From Acidobacteriota bacterium (GTDB lineage Bacteria; Acidobacteriota; HRBIN11): a stretch of DNA of 12,186 bases. The number at the start of each line of letters is the position of its first letter. Position 1 is the first letter of the stretch. This document shows, in pieces, positions 1-6,524 of the stretch. Below the pieces are notes generated by a model, which did not search any database, was not told the DNA's origin, and saw only the letters and a list, made by a program, of their open reading frames with translations. The DNA is taken from contig JAUQPV010000050.1 of NCBI GenBank assembly GCA_030550225.1, forward strand, positions 1 through 12,186. Reading direction: 5' to 3'. Made by a program: the position numbers and the translations under genes.

Positions 1-350
1 TGGGTCAAGACATGGATCAGGCGGTTCAGCATCCGGGTGATGCCGTGGGTCGCCCCCAAGACGTCTTCCAGGGCCTCCGGCGAGATGTAGTCCAGCCGGT
101 GGGCGATGATGCACTGCGTCTCCAGCTCCATCAGGGAGCCCCGGGCGACCTTCAGGAGCTGGACGTAGCGCCGCCGGGCTCCACTCCCCCAACCCTCGGC
201 GATGTTGGAGGGGACCGACACGGTGGCCCGACACATCTGGGACCGCAGGCCGTAGGCCTCGGCCGGGGGAAAGGCGGCCGTCAGGCGGTAAATCTGAAGG
301 ACCAGGTCCATGGCCGAATGCCAAACCTTCAGTTCCCGATAACTCCGCAT
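1..350 (-). CDS. Four-helix bundle protein, 23S rRNA intervening sequence type (3' end beyond window)
   Basis: The minus-strand frame from ATG at 350 stays open to the window edge, giving 116 residues without a stop. The family is usually about 115-130 residues, so it is nearly complete. It matches the four-helix bundle family first seen in intervening sequences of 23S rRNA genes: an N-terminal RELKVWHSAMDLV, then FP..EAYGLRSQMCRATVSVPSNIAEG at residues 28-53, then RRRYVQLLKVARGSLMELETQ at about 59-79. The start has a good ribosome site, GGAGG at 356-360 on the minus strand, five bases upstream. The molecular role of the family is not established; members form pentameric helical bundles and often lie outside rRNA genes, as here. 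It is transcribed away from mqnE and probably unrelated to it. Confidence 0.85.
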   Translation of the reverse strand, partial: MRSYRELKVWHSAMDLVLQIYRLTAAFPPAEAYGLRSQMCRATVSVPSNIAEGWGSGARRRYVQLLKVARGSLMELETQCIIAHRLDYISPEALEDVLGATHGITRMLNRLIHVLT

Positions 351-440
351 GGGTGCCTCCTTACAAGACATCGGACGGACCCATGCGTCTTTTTGAAAAG
401 CCCGGCGGCGGTCGCCTCCTTTCCTTCCTGACCGACGCCT

Positions 441-488
441 GCCTCACTGCCTTATTGCCTTACTGCCTCACTGCCTTATTGCCCGATT
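441..488. repeat. Octamer tandem array upstream of mqnE
   Basis: Six consecutive 8-bp units begin with GCC at 441, 449, 457, 465, 473 and 481, for example GCCTCACT, GCCTTATT, GCCTTACT and GCCCGATT. The period is exactly 8 and changes are limited to a few positions. The array ends 15 bp before the mqnE ATG. The same octamer family recurs upstream of mqnA, mqnP and aroC, and in inverted orientation downstream of mqnD. No coding function is likely. Confidence 0.85.
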
Positions 489-502
489 CTCTCGAGGAGC
501 TC

Positions 503-1621
503 ATGCTGTTTCGGGACGTCCGTCTGATGCCTATCTGGGAAAAGGTGCAGGCTGGCGAGCGCCTGTCGGCCGCCGACGGCCGGGTCTTGCTCGAGACGCT
601 GGACCTCCTGGCCCTCGGCCGGATGGCCGACTTCGTCAAGCGTCAGAAGTCTGGCGACTACGTCTACTTCGTCCTCAACCGGTACATCAATCCGACGAAC
701 GTCTGCGTCTTGTCTTGTAAATTCTGCGATTTTGCCAAAAAGAAGGGCGAGCCAGGCGCTTATGAGATGAGCATCGAGGACGTCTTGGCTCAGCTCAGCG
801 ACGATCTCCGGGAGGTCCACATCGTCGGCGGCCACCATCCGGACATTCCCTTCGAGTGGTACGAGGACTTGCTTCGGGCCATCAAGGCCCGTTTCCCCCG
901 AATTCAGATTAAGGCTTTCACGGCGGCCGAGATTGACTACTTCTGGCGGCGGTGGCGGATCCCTCCCGAAGAGAGCCTGGCCCGTCTCCGGGCGGCGGGC
1001 CTGGACCTCCTGCCCGGCGGCGGGGCCGAGGTCTTTTCCGACCGGCTCCACCGACGGTTGTTCCCCGGCAAGGCCTCGCCGGCCCGGTGGCTGGAGATCC
1101 ACCGCATCGCCCATCGGATGGGGATCCGCTCGAATGCCACGATGATGTTCGGTCACCTGGAGACGCTCGAAGAACGCCTCCAGCACTTCCTGTTGTTGCG
1201 AGAACTGCAGGACGAGACGGGCGGCTTCATGACGTTCATCCCCTTTGCCTATCAATTGGGGACGACGCGTCTGGTCGACCGACCGGCACCGCCCATCGAG
1301 GAGCTCCGGATGGTCGCCGTCGCCCGGCTCCTGCTCGACAACTTTCCCCACGTCGAGGCCTACTGGGTCACGATGGGGGAGGACCTGGCGTCGGTCGCCC
1401 TCCACTTCGGGGCCGACGACGTCAACGGCACGTTGGGAGAGGAACAGATCATGCATGCGGCCGGGGCCGAAAGCCCGGCCCAGCTTACGCGAGAGCGCAT
1501 CGTCCGGATGATCCGGTCGGCCGGCCGGATTCCCGTCGAGCGGGACGCCCTCCATAACGTGATTCGGGTTTATGACGAAAAGGTGGACACCCGGATAACT
1601 CCCGGTTCTATGAAAAGGTAG
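503..1621 (+). CDS. mqnE: Aminofutalosine synthase, radical SAM enzyme MqnE
   Basis: MqnE joins 3-enolpyruvylbenzoate (the MqnA product) to the adenosyl group of SAM, giving 6-amino-6-deoxyfutalosine. The protein is 372 residues, normal for the family. The radical-SAM cluster motif is C68-x3-C72-x2-C75 within NVCVLSCKFCDFAKKKGEPGAY. Family landmarks follow in order: GGHHPDIPFEWY, KAFTAAEIDYF, LPGGGAEVFSD, SNATMMFGHLET and ASVALHFGADDVNGTLGEE. The ATG at 503 is chosen because the family begins just before the PIWEKVQAGERLS segment and GAGGAG lies at 494-499. The frame is open back to 353, but that extension only translates the octamer array. A TTG at 479 is a weaker alternative. The last dozen codons (VDTRITPGSMKR and stop) lie in the first hairpin repeat of the spacer, so the C-terminus looks repeat-derived. 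It is distinguished from the homologous MqnC by motif details and its place beside mqnA. Confidence 0.93.
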   Translation: MLFRDVRLMPIWEKVQAGERLSAADGRVLLETLDLLALGRMADFVKRQKSGDYVYFVLNRYINPTNVCVLSCKFCDFAKKKGEPGAYEMSIEDVLAQLSDDLREVHIVGGHHPDIPFEWYEDLLRAIKARFPRIQIKAFTAAEIDYFWRRWRIPPEESLARLRAAGLDLLPGGGAEVFSDRLHRRLFPGKASPARWLEIHRIAHRMGIRSNATMMFGHLETLEERLQHFLLLRELQDETGGFMTFIPFAYQLGTTRLVDRPAPPIEELRMVAVARLLLDNFPHVEAYWVTMGEDLASVALHFGADDVNGTLGEEQIMHAAGAESPAQLTRERIVRMIRSAGRIPVERDALHNVIRVYDEKVDTRITPGSMKR

Positions 1622-1797
1622 ACACCGGCATCACTGCCGGTTCTCTAAGGAAGACACCGCCATGACTGGCGGCGTCCGGACAGGGGGACGCCGGGATGAC
1701 TGCTGGCTCCGTAAGGATGACGCCAGCATGACTGCTGGCGTTCCGAGGGTACGGAGGTCGATACGCCGGGGGGACACCGGCATAACGGCCGGTGTCC
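1585..1797. repeat. Family of short hairpin repeats filling the mqnE-mqnA spacer
   Basis: About six related units begin near 1585, 1621, 1653, 1686, 1719 and 1772, mostly 32-35 bp apart. Each has two complementary arms around a four-base loop of the form TNAC: TAAC, TCAC or TGAC. Examples are ACCGGCA/TGCCGGT at 1624-1641 (7 perfect pairs), ACGCCAGCA/TGCTGGCGT at 1720-1741 (9 perfect pairs) and GGACACCGGC/GCCGGTGTCC at 1772-1797 (10 perfect pairs with a six-base loop). Arms differ between units yet stay complementary, except the poorly paired unit at 1686. The first unit encodes the C-terminus of MqnE. No U-tract follows, so simple intrinsic termination is not obvious; RNA stabilisation, attenuation or a REP-like DNA element are possible. 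Confidence 0.8.
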
Positions 1798-1816
1798 GGA
1801 AGATGGGCGGCGGTCT

Positions 1817-1864
1817 GCCGACCTGCCCAACTGCCTGACTGCCTCATTGCCTGATTGCCTGTGC
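1817..1864. repeat. Octamer tandem array running into the mqnA start
   Basis: GCC recurs every 8 bp at 1817, 1825, 1833, 1841, 1849 and 1857, with units such as GCCCAACT, GCCTGACT, GCCTCATT and GCCTGATT. This is the same family as at 441-488. The last two units contain both possible mqnA start codons, TTG at 1855 and GTG at 1861. No Shine-Dalgarno sequence is present. Confidence 0.85.
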
Positions 1865-2697
1865 CAGATACCGTCGGTTACTTTCCGTACCTGAACATCT
1901 GGCCTTTCGTCCAGGGCCTGCCGGACGGTAGCGAGCGGGTCGTGGCACCCCCACGGGCCCTCGTCGAGTTGGCTCGGGCCGGCTGGCTGGACGTGGCCAT
2001 CCTGCCGGTCGTAGACGTCCCGGCCCTGGCGGACCGATACGAGACCCTGGGAGACCTCGGTCTGGCCGTGGCGGGTCCCGTCTGGAGCGTGCTCTTGCTG
2101 GCCCGTCGGCCCATCGAGACCCTGGTCGGTGCCCGCATTTGCGCGACGCCCGAGAGTTCGACGTCGGTCCGGCTCCTGACGGTCCTCCTGAGGGGTCGGT
2201 ACGGCATCCGGGACTGGCAGCGGTCGCTGACACCGGAGGACGCGGACGCCTGGCTCGTCATCGGCGACACAGCCCTGGCCATTTACTTGGACCGCCCTTC
2301 GGCCATTCGGGAACCCGGGAGTTCGGCAGTTCGGGAATTCGGCAGTTCGGCAGGTCGGCAGGTGAGCGAGGCCGTCATGCGGGCTCGGACCTTTCCGTTC
2401 CTGTATGACTTAGCCGACGAGTGGACCCGATGGCAGGGGCGACCCTTTGTGTTTGCTCGATGGGTCGTCCGGCGGGACCGGCCGGCCGCGTGGCGGCGGG
2501 CATGGTATGAGCGCCTTTTGGCGGCCTTAGAGGCCTACCTGCCCCGGCTCCACGGCAGTGGCCCCGTCGACGGCCTGCGGCCTTGGCAGATCGCATACCT
2601 TCGGCGCTTCGAATACCGACTCAGCCCGGCGGCCCTCGACGGCTGGGCCCGATTTCACGCGCTTTGGTGTTCGGTATTGGGTGTTAGAAACGGCTGA
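1861..2697 (+). CDS. mqnA: Chorismate dehydratase MqnA
   Basis: MqnA dehydrates chorismate to 3-enolpyruvylbenzoate, the first step of the futalosine menaquinone route. From GTG 1861 the protein has 278 residues. Family marks are the N-terminal VGYFPYLNIWPF (residues 5-16), the ligand-loop segment TPESSTSVRLL (96-106), WLVIGDTALAI (131-141) and YDLADEWTRWQGRPFVFARWVV near residue 182. The start is uncertain: GTG 1861 and TTG 1855 are in frame and both lie inside the octamer array without a ribosome site. GTG is preferred as the commoner start. Two oddities: residues 146-169 are encoded by a 72-bp octamer array, giving an 8-residue periodic insert between conserved segments, and the C-terminal CSVLGVRNG is encoded by a heptamer array. 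The fold is a two-lobed periplasmic-binding-protein type, like MqnD, but the protein acts in the cytosol. Confidence 0.9.
   Translation: MPDTVGYFPYLNIWPFVQGLPDGSERVVAPPRALVELARAGWLDVAILPVVDVPALADRYETLGDLGLAVAGPVWSVLLLARRPIETLVGARICATPESSTSVRLLTVLLRGRYGIRDWQRSLTPEDADAWLVIGDTALAIYLDRPSAIREPGSSAVREFGSSAGRQVSEAVMRARTFPFLYDLADEWTRWQGRPFVFARWVVRRDRPAAWRRAWYERLLAALEAYLPRLHGSGPVDGLRPWQIAYLRRFEYRLSPAALDGWARFHALWCSVLGVRNG
2296..2367. repeat. Octamer array inside the mqnA coding sequence
   Basis: Nine 8-bp units run in register from 2296: CCTTCGGC, CATTCGGG, AACCCGGG, AGTTCGGC, AGTTCGGG, AATTCGGC, AGTTCGGC, AGGTCGGC, AGGTGAGC. Three octamers equal eight codons, so the array is read as three 8-residue repeats: PSAIREPG, SSAVREFG and SSAGRQVS. 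Its total length, 72 bp, keeps the mqnA frame open. The family is distinct from the GCCTTATT-type octamers but has the same period. Confidence 0.85.
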
Positions 2698-2788
2698 TAG
2701 CTCCTGGGGCGCCCGGCCCTTACCTATGACCCATGAGTCACGATCCATGAGTCATTGTTTAACACCCAACACCGAGCACCCAGTACCG
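2666..2788. repeat. Inverted heptamer arrays bracketing the mqnA-mqnC spacer
   Basis: The left arm, 2666-2686, is GGTGTTC, GGTATTG, GGTGTTA (period 7) and lies inside the 3' end of mqnA. The right arm, 2760-2780, is its reverse complement at 19 of 21 positions; the heptamers AACACCC, AACACCG, AGCACCC and AGTACCG continue to 2788, just before the mqnC ribosome site. The DNA between the arms is about 73 bp and contains another heptamer array. The whole spacer could form a long imperfect hairpin. Confidence 0.75.
2726..2760. repeat. Inner heptamer array of the mqnA-mqnC spacer
   Basis: Five units of 7 bp: ATGACCC, ATGAGTC, ACGATCC, ATGAGTC, ATTGTTT. The array is also partly self-complementary around its centre (11 of 15 positions by eye), so it could form the tip of the fold-back bounded by the outer arms at 2666-2686 and 2760-2780. 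Confidence 0.7.
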
Positions 2789-2798
2789 AGAGGGGGCT

Positions 2799-3902
2799 AT
2801 GACGCAGGTGCAGGTCATCCTCGACAAGGCTCTCGACGGTCGACGCATCACGCCGGAAGAGGGCCTACAGCTCCTGACGGAGGCCGACCTCCTGGCCCTC
2901 GGCCAGGTCGCCCAGGCTCTCCGATTTCGTAAACATCCCGAACCCGTCGTGACCTTCGTCATCGACGCGAACCCCAACTATACGAACGTATGTGTAACGG
3001 ACTGTCTGTTCTGCGCCTTCTACCGGAAGCCGGGGGTGCCAGACGCCTACACGCTGAGCGTCGAGGAGGTCCTCCAAAAGATCGAGTGGGCCGTCGCTCG
3101 GGGGGCGACGACGGTCCTCCTGCAGGGCGGCCATAACCCGGACTTGCCTTTGGACTACTACCTGACGCTGATCCAGGAGACCCGCCGGCGATTCCCCCAC
3201 GTGACGCCTCACTTCTTTACGGCCTCGGAGGTCCGCTTCATGGCCGAGGTCTCGGGCCTGTCCGTCCGGGAGGTCCTCGAGCGCTTAAAGGAAGCCGGTC
3301 AGACGACCCTCCCCGGCGGGGGTGCCGAGATCCTGTCTGATCGCGTACGTCGCCGCATCAGCCCCAAGAAGGGTCCGGCCGCCGACTGGCTGGAAGTCCA
3401 CCGGACGGCCCACGAGCTGGGCATGCGGAGCACGGCGACGATGATGTACGGCCACGTCGAAGCGCCCGAGGACATCATGGCCCATCTGGAGGCCATCCGG
3501 TCGCTTCAAGACGAGACGGGCGGGTTCACGGCCTTCGTCCCCTGGAGTTTCAAGCCGGACCACACGTACCTGCGCAAGTGGGTCCCTCACCGGAGCCCGC
3601 CCCAGCAGTACCTGCGGATCATCGCCCTGAGTCGCATTTATCTGGACAACTTTGACCATATTCAGGCGTCATGGTTCTCGGAAGGCAAAAAAGTCGGCCA
3701 GGTCGCTCTCCACTTCGGGGCCGACGACTTCGGTGGAGTCTTGCTGGAAGAGCACGTCCATGAGGCGACCGGCCACGTGAATCGGTCTTCCGTCGAGGAG
3801 GTCGTCGACCTCATCCGAGAGGCCGGCTTCATCCCGGCCCAGCGGACGACGCTTTACGAGATCATCCGCCTCATGGAGGGGCACCATGGCGGAGGGGCGT
3901 AG
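2799..3902 (+). CDS. mqnC: Cyclic dehypoxanthine futalosine synthase, radical SAM enzyme MqnC
   Basis: MqnC converts dehypoxanthine futalosine into its cyclic form by a radical SAM reaction. The protein has 367 residues, as expected. The cluster motif is C65-x3-C69-x2-C72 in NYTNVCVTDCLFCAFYRKPG. Other landmarks are LLQGGHNPDLPLDYY, FFTASEV, LPGGGAEILSDRVRRRISPKK, STATMMYGHVE, FVPWSFKPDHTYL, and VALHFGADDFGGVLLEEHVH near the end. The ATG at 2799 follows GAGAGGGGG at 2788-2796, a strong ribosome site very close to the start. It is a paralogue of MqnE, and QGGHNPDLP with PWSFKPDHT is typical of MqnC rather than MqnE. The gene overlaps mqnD by 17 bp, implying translational coupling. Its upstream spacer consists of heptamer arrays. 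Confidence 0.94.
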   Translation: MTQVQVILDKALDGRRITPEEGLQLLTEADLLALGQVAQALRFRKHPEPVVTFVIDANPNYTNVCVTDCLFCAFYRKPGVPDAYTLSVEEVLQKIEWAVARGATTVLLQGGHNPDLPLDYYLTLIQETRRRFPHVTPHFFTASEVRFMAEVSGLSVREVLERLKEAGQTTLPGGGAEILSDRVRRRISPKKGPAADWLEVHRTAHELGMRSTATMMYGHVEAPEDIMAHLEAIRSLQDETGGFTAFVPWSFKPDHTYLRKWVPHRSPPQQYLRIIALSRIYLDNFDHIQASWFSEGKKVGQVALHFGADDFGGVLLEEHVHEATGHVNRSSVEEVVDLIREAGFIPAQRTTLYEIIRLMEGHHGGGA

Positions 3903-4728
3903 ATTGCGGATCGGTCACAGCCCAGACGCTGACGATGCCTTCATGTTCTTCGGCATCGCCATGGGCGTCGTCGGCCTCGACGGCTGGGCGATCGAACATG
4001 TCCTGGCCGACATCGAGACGCTCAACGACCGCGCATTTCGAGGCGAGCTGGAAGTCACGGCCATCTCGGCGGCCGTCTACCCGTGGGTCGCCTCGACGTA
4101 CCGGCTTCTCCGGGTCGGGGCTTCCGTCGGACGGTGCTACGGCCCGAAGGTCCTGGCCCGGGTGCCCCTTGCACCGGATGACCTGCGGGGGCGGCGCATC
4201 GCCGTCCCGGGACGGTATACGACGGCCTTTCTGCTTCTGCGGCTGTATCTTTCGGACTTCGAACCCGTGATCATGGCTTTTGACCGAATCTTATCGGCCG
4301 TGGCCCGGGGTGATGTCGACGCCGGCCTCGTCATCCACGAGGGCCAGTTGACGTATCCGGCCCTGGGGCTTCACGAGGTCGTCGACCTGGGCCGGTGGTG
4401 GGCCGACACGACGGGCTTGCCGATCCCCTTGGGCGTCAACGTCATCCGTCGGGATTTGGGGGAGGCGACGGCCGAATCGGTGGCCTGCTTACTTCGGCAC
4501 AGCATCTTGTACGCCATGCTCGATAGGGAGGCCGCCCTCGAGTATGCCCGGCTCTTTGGCCGAGGCGTCGACGCCGAGACTTGCCGGACGTTTGTTCAGA
4601 TGTACGTCAACGATGACACGCTGAGCCTGAAGCCTGACGGGGAGCAAGCCCTGCGGACGCTCTATGCGATGGCCCACGAGTGGGGCCTCATCCCGACCGT
4701 GCCGGCCCTGGATTTTGTAGGGCAGTAA
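3886..4728 (+). CDS. mqnD: 1,4-dihydroxy-6-naphthoate synthase MqnD
   Basis: MqnD cleaves cyclic dehypoxanthine futalosine to 1,4-dihydroxy-6-naphthoate, the naphthoquinone precursor. The protein has 280 residues. The diagnostic N-terminal SPDADDAFMFFGIA (residues 12-25) is intact, and VIHEGQLTYPALGLHEVVDLGRWW and GLPIPLGVNVIRRDLG are typical family segments. The ATG lies 17 bp inside mqnC with GGAGGGG just upstream (3875-3881), so start and coupling are clear. The stop TAA at 4726-4728 lies inside an octamer array (AGGGCAGT, AAGGCAAT and so on), so the last residues and the stop appear to be supplied by the repeat. Confidence 0.93.
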   Translation: MAEGRRLRIGHSPDADDAFMFFGIAMGVVGLDGWAIEHVLADIETLNDRAFRGELEVTAISAAVYPWVASTYRLLRVGASVGRCYGPKVLARVPLAPDDLRGRRIAVPGRYTTAFLLLRLYLSDFEPVIMAFDRILSAVARGDVDAGLVIHEGQLTYPALGLHEVVDLGRWWADTTGLPIPLGVNVIRRDLGEATAESVACLLRHSILYAMLDREAALEYARLFGRGVDAETCRTFVQMYVNDDTLSLKPDGEQALRTLYAMAHEWGLIPTVPALDFVGQ

Positions 4729-4758
4729 GGCAATAAGGCCGTAGGGCCATGGGGCTAT
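4719..4758. repeat. Inverted octamer array over the mqnD stop codon
   Basis: Five units of 8 bp: AGGGCAGT, AAGGCAAT, AAGGCCGT, AGGGCCAT, GGGGCTAT. Read on the minus strand these are the GCCTTATT family found upstream of mqnE, mqnA and mqnP. The array contains the mqnD stop codon. It is the left arm of a pair with 4955-4994. Confidence 0.8.
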
Positions 4759-4888
4759 CCGAAGTCCAGTGGGAAGTGCCTGGTAGGGGATGACGCGAGA
4801 GATGACGAATGGCGAATTTCAGAGCACGAGTGGATCGATGAGGAAAAGCCCGGAGGCTCGACTTAGCATACACCCCCAGTCTCGGACA

Positions 4889-4950
4889 CCCCAATCCGCA
4901 ATTCGCAATTCGACATCCCTTTCCGACACCCAGCGCCCGACACTAGCCCA
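4889..4950. repeat. Two heptamer arrays in the mqnD-mqnP spacer
   Basis: CCCCAAT, CCGCAAT, TCGCAAT, TCGACAT run with period 7 from 4889 to 4916. CCGACAC, CCAGCGC, CCGACAC, TAGCCCA run with period 7 from 4923 to 4950. On the left side of the spacer, ACGAATG and GCGAATT at 4805-4818 read as ATTCGCC-type heptamers on the other strand, so the first array also has an inverted partner. Confidence 0.7.
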
Positions 4951-4954
4951 CATA

Positions 4955-4994
4955 GCCTTATTGCCCTATTGCCTTATTGCCGCATTGCCCCATG
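4955..4994. repeat. Octamer array ending in the mqnP start codon
   Basis: Five units with GCC at 4955, 4963, 4971, 4979 and 4987: GCCTTATT, GCCCTATT, GCCTTATT, GCCGCATT, GCCCCATG. The last unit contains the ATG of the prenyltransferase gene at 4992. It is complementary to the array over the mqnD stop at 4719-4758, so the two can pair across about 196 bp. Confidence 0.82.
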
Positions 4995-5858
4995 AAGGCC
5001 CGTCTGCAGACTTACGTCCGTTTCGTGAAGTTTGAACACACGGTGTTCTCACTCCCGAATGCTTACGCCGGCGCTTGGCTGGCGAGCCCGGAGGTCCGCT
5101 GGGGGGACTGGGGCCTCATCCTGCTGGCCCTGCTGGGTGCCCGGACGGCGGCGATGGCGCTCAACCGCTGGCTCGACCGGGACTTAGACGCTCGAAATCC
5201 CCGGACGCGGGACCGGGAACTTCCGACCGGTCGCATCACGCCTTGGGAAGTCTGGGGCCTCATCATCGGTGGCTTGGCCGTGTTTACGGCGGCGGCTTGG
5301 GGGCTTTCGCCCTGGTGTCTCTCCTTATCACCGGTCCCGGCCATCGTCTTCTGGATGTACCCGCAGATGAAGCGGTGGACCGTCCTGGCCCACCTGGGCG
5401 TCGGGTCGGCCCTGGCCCTGGCGCCCCTGGGCGGCTTCCTGGCCGTCGTGAAGACGCCGGCGGCGATGGTCGCGCATCCTTACCTGGCCGACGTCCTCCT
5501 CCTGGCCGGCTTTGTCCTCCTGTGGGTCGCCGGCTTTGACATCATCTATGCCCTTCTGGACGTAGACTTCGACCGGACGGTCGGCCTGTATTCTGTCCCG
5601 GCCCGCTTCGGGCGTCAGGTCGGCCTCGTCGTAGCGGCCCTCCTGCACGGGATCGGCCTGGCCTGTCTGGCGGGGATCGCCGTCCGCCACGGGGCGTGGA
5701 CACCGGCGGTGGTCGGGGGGTGGCTCCTGCTTGGGGGCATGTTCCTCGTCGAGCACGGCCTGGCCTGGCGTGGTAAGATCGAGGCGGCCTTCTTTCACGT
5801 GAACGCCTTCGTTGGGTTCGTCGTCCTGGCGTGGGTGGCCGAGATTATCCGGCCGTAG
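4992..5858 (+). CDS. mqnP: UbiA-family prenyltransferase of the futalosine pathway (MqnP-like)
   Basis: This integral membrane enzyme is predicted to attach the polyprenyl chain to 1,4-dihydroxy-6-naphthoate. It has 288 residues, with several hydrophobic helices after a short cytosolic start. The first Asp-rich motif is NRWLDRDLDARNPRTRDRELPTG, with N58, D62 and D66. The second is DIIYALLDVDFDRTVGLYSVPARFG, with D183, D190 and D194. Both are classic UbiA Mg-prenyl-diphosphate motifs. The ATG at 4992 is chosen from the conserved start (MKARLQTYVRFVKFEHTVFSLP) and because the frame upstream is octamer repeat; no ribosome site precedes it. It ends 8 bp before ubiX. UbiA of the ubiquinone route is the main alternative by similarity, but the mqn neighbours favour the menaquinone role. 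Confidence 0.88.
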   Translation: MKARLQTYVRFVKFEHTVFSLPNAYAGAWLASPEVRWGDWGLILLALLGARTAAMALNRWLDRDLDARNPRTRDRELPTGRITPWEVWGLIIGGLAVFTAAAWGLSPWCLSLSPVPAIVFWMYPQMKRWTVLAHLGVGSALALAPLGGFLAVVKTPAAMVAHPYLADVLLLAGFVLLWVAGFDIIYALLDVDFDRTVGLYSVPARFGRQVGLVVAALLHGIGLACLAGIAVRHGAWTPAVVGGWLLLGGMFLVEHGLAWRGKIEAAFFHVNAFVGFVVLAWVAEIIRP

Positions 5859-5866
5859 AGGTGTCC

Positions 5867-6433
5867 ATGCGGCGGCGGGTCGTCGTCGGGTTGACGGGGT
5901 CGTCGGGGGCCCCGTTCACGCTGGCGTTCTTAGAGTCCCTGCGAGACGCGGCGGTCGACGTCTATCTGGTCGTCTCCCGGTGGGGTCGGTCCGTCCTCGA
6001 ACAGGAGACGGGCCAAACCCTGGAAGACATCCAGACACTCGTGAAGAAGATTTTCGACGATACTCATCTCGATGCGCCCATCTCCTCGGGGTCGGTCCAC
6101 TATGAGGCCGTCGTCGTCCTCCCGTGTTCGATGAACACGCTGGCCCGCATCGCCCATGGGTTCACCGACACGTTGATCGCCCGATGCGCCCACGTCGCCT
6201 TGAAGGAGCGTCGTAAGCTGGTCGTCTGCATCCGGGAGACGCCCCTGTCGGTCCTGAACCTTAAGAACGCCCTGCGGGTCGCTCAGGCCGGCGGCATCAT
6301 CATGCCGATGACCCTCAGCCTGTACTTGGGGTCGGACTTGGACGGTTTGCTCCGAGCCTACGCCCTGCGGATCCAGTCGGTCCTGGGCTGGCGGACGCCG
6401 GACCTGTGGCGGCCCGAGGAAATGGACGGATAG
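5867..6433 (+). CDS. ubiX: Flavin prenyltransferase UbiX
   Basis: UbiX prenylates FMN to make the cofactor of UbiD-type decarboxylases. Here it would support decarboxylation of the prenylated dihydroxynaphthoate. The 188-residue protein has the Rossmann-like start VVVGLTGSSGAPF (residues 5-17) and the signature PCSMNTLARIAHGFTDTLIAR (86-106). ALKERRKLVV followed by IRETPLS (111-128) and GGIIMP (142-147) complete the family pattern. ATG 5867 is preferred to GTG 5831: it lies 8 bp after the mqnP stop, GAGG at 5857-5860 precedes it, and it puts the beta strand near residue 4. The related UbiD-type decarboxylase is not in this window. UbiX-type genes have been linked to the late futalosine pathway in other bacteria, so a dedicated role is likely but inferred. 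Confidence 0.9.
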   Translation: MRRRVVVGLTGSSGAPFTLAFLESLRDAAVDVYLVVSRWGRSVLEQETGQTLEDIQTLVKKIFDDTHLDAPISSGSVHYEAVVVLPCSMNTLARIAHGFTDTLIARCAHVALKERRKLVVCIRETPLSVLNLKNALRVAQAGGIIMPMTLSLYLGSDLDGLLRAYALRIQSVLGWRTPDLWRPEEMDG

Positions 6434-6440
6434 GGGATGC

Positions 6441-6489
6441 CAGTACCGAATCCCGCATCTTGCATCTTGTAGCTCGCATCTTCTATGCT
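6441..6489. repeat. Heptamer array in the ubiX-TPR spacer
   Basis: Seven units of 7 bp run in register: AGTACCG, AATCCCG, CATCTTG, CATCTTG, TAGCTCG, CATCTTC, TATGCTT. AGTACCG also occurs as a unit at 2782-2788. The sequence otherwise differs from the other arrays; only the period is shared. It fills most of the 91-bp spacer. Confidence 0.7.
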
Positions 6490-6524
6490 TCCCCCTCGTC
6501 ATTCCGTTCCGCGATAAGAAGTCC

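Noticed and set aside
353..502. N-terminal extension of MqnE to ATG 353
   Set aside because: These 50 codons mostly translate the octamer array and overlap the opposite gene's ribosome site; the family starts near 503.
476..1555. Minus-strand frame of 359 codons opposite mqnE
   Set aside because: A shadow of the high-GC mqnE gene; no recognisable domain and no ribosome site.
1585..1797. CRISPR array
   Set aside because: The repeats are short variable palindromes without constant repeats or unique spacers, and no cas gene is near.
1608..1847. Minus-strand protein with repeated PAVMPV-like segments
   Set aside because: It is only the translation of the hairpin repeats in the mqnE-mqnA spacer.
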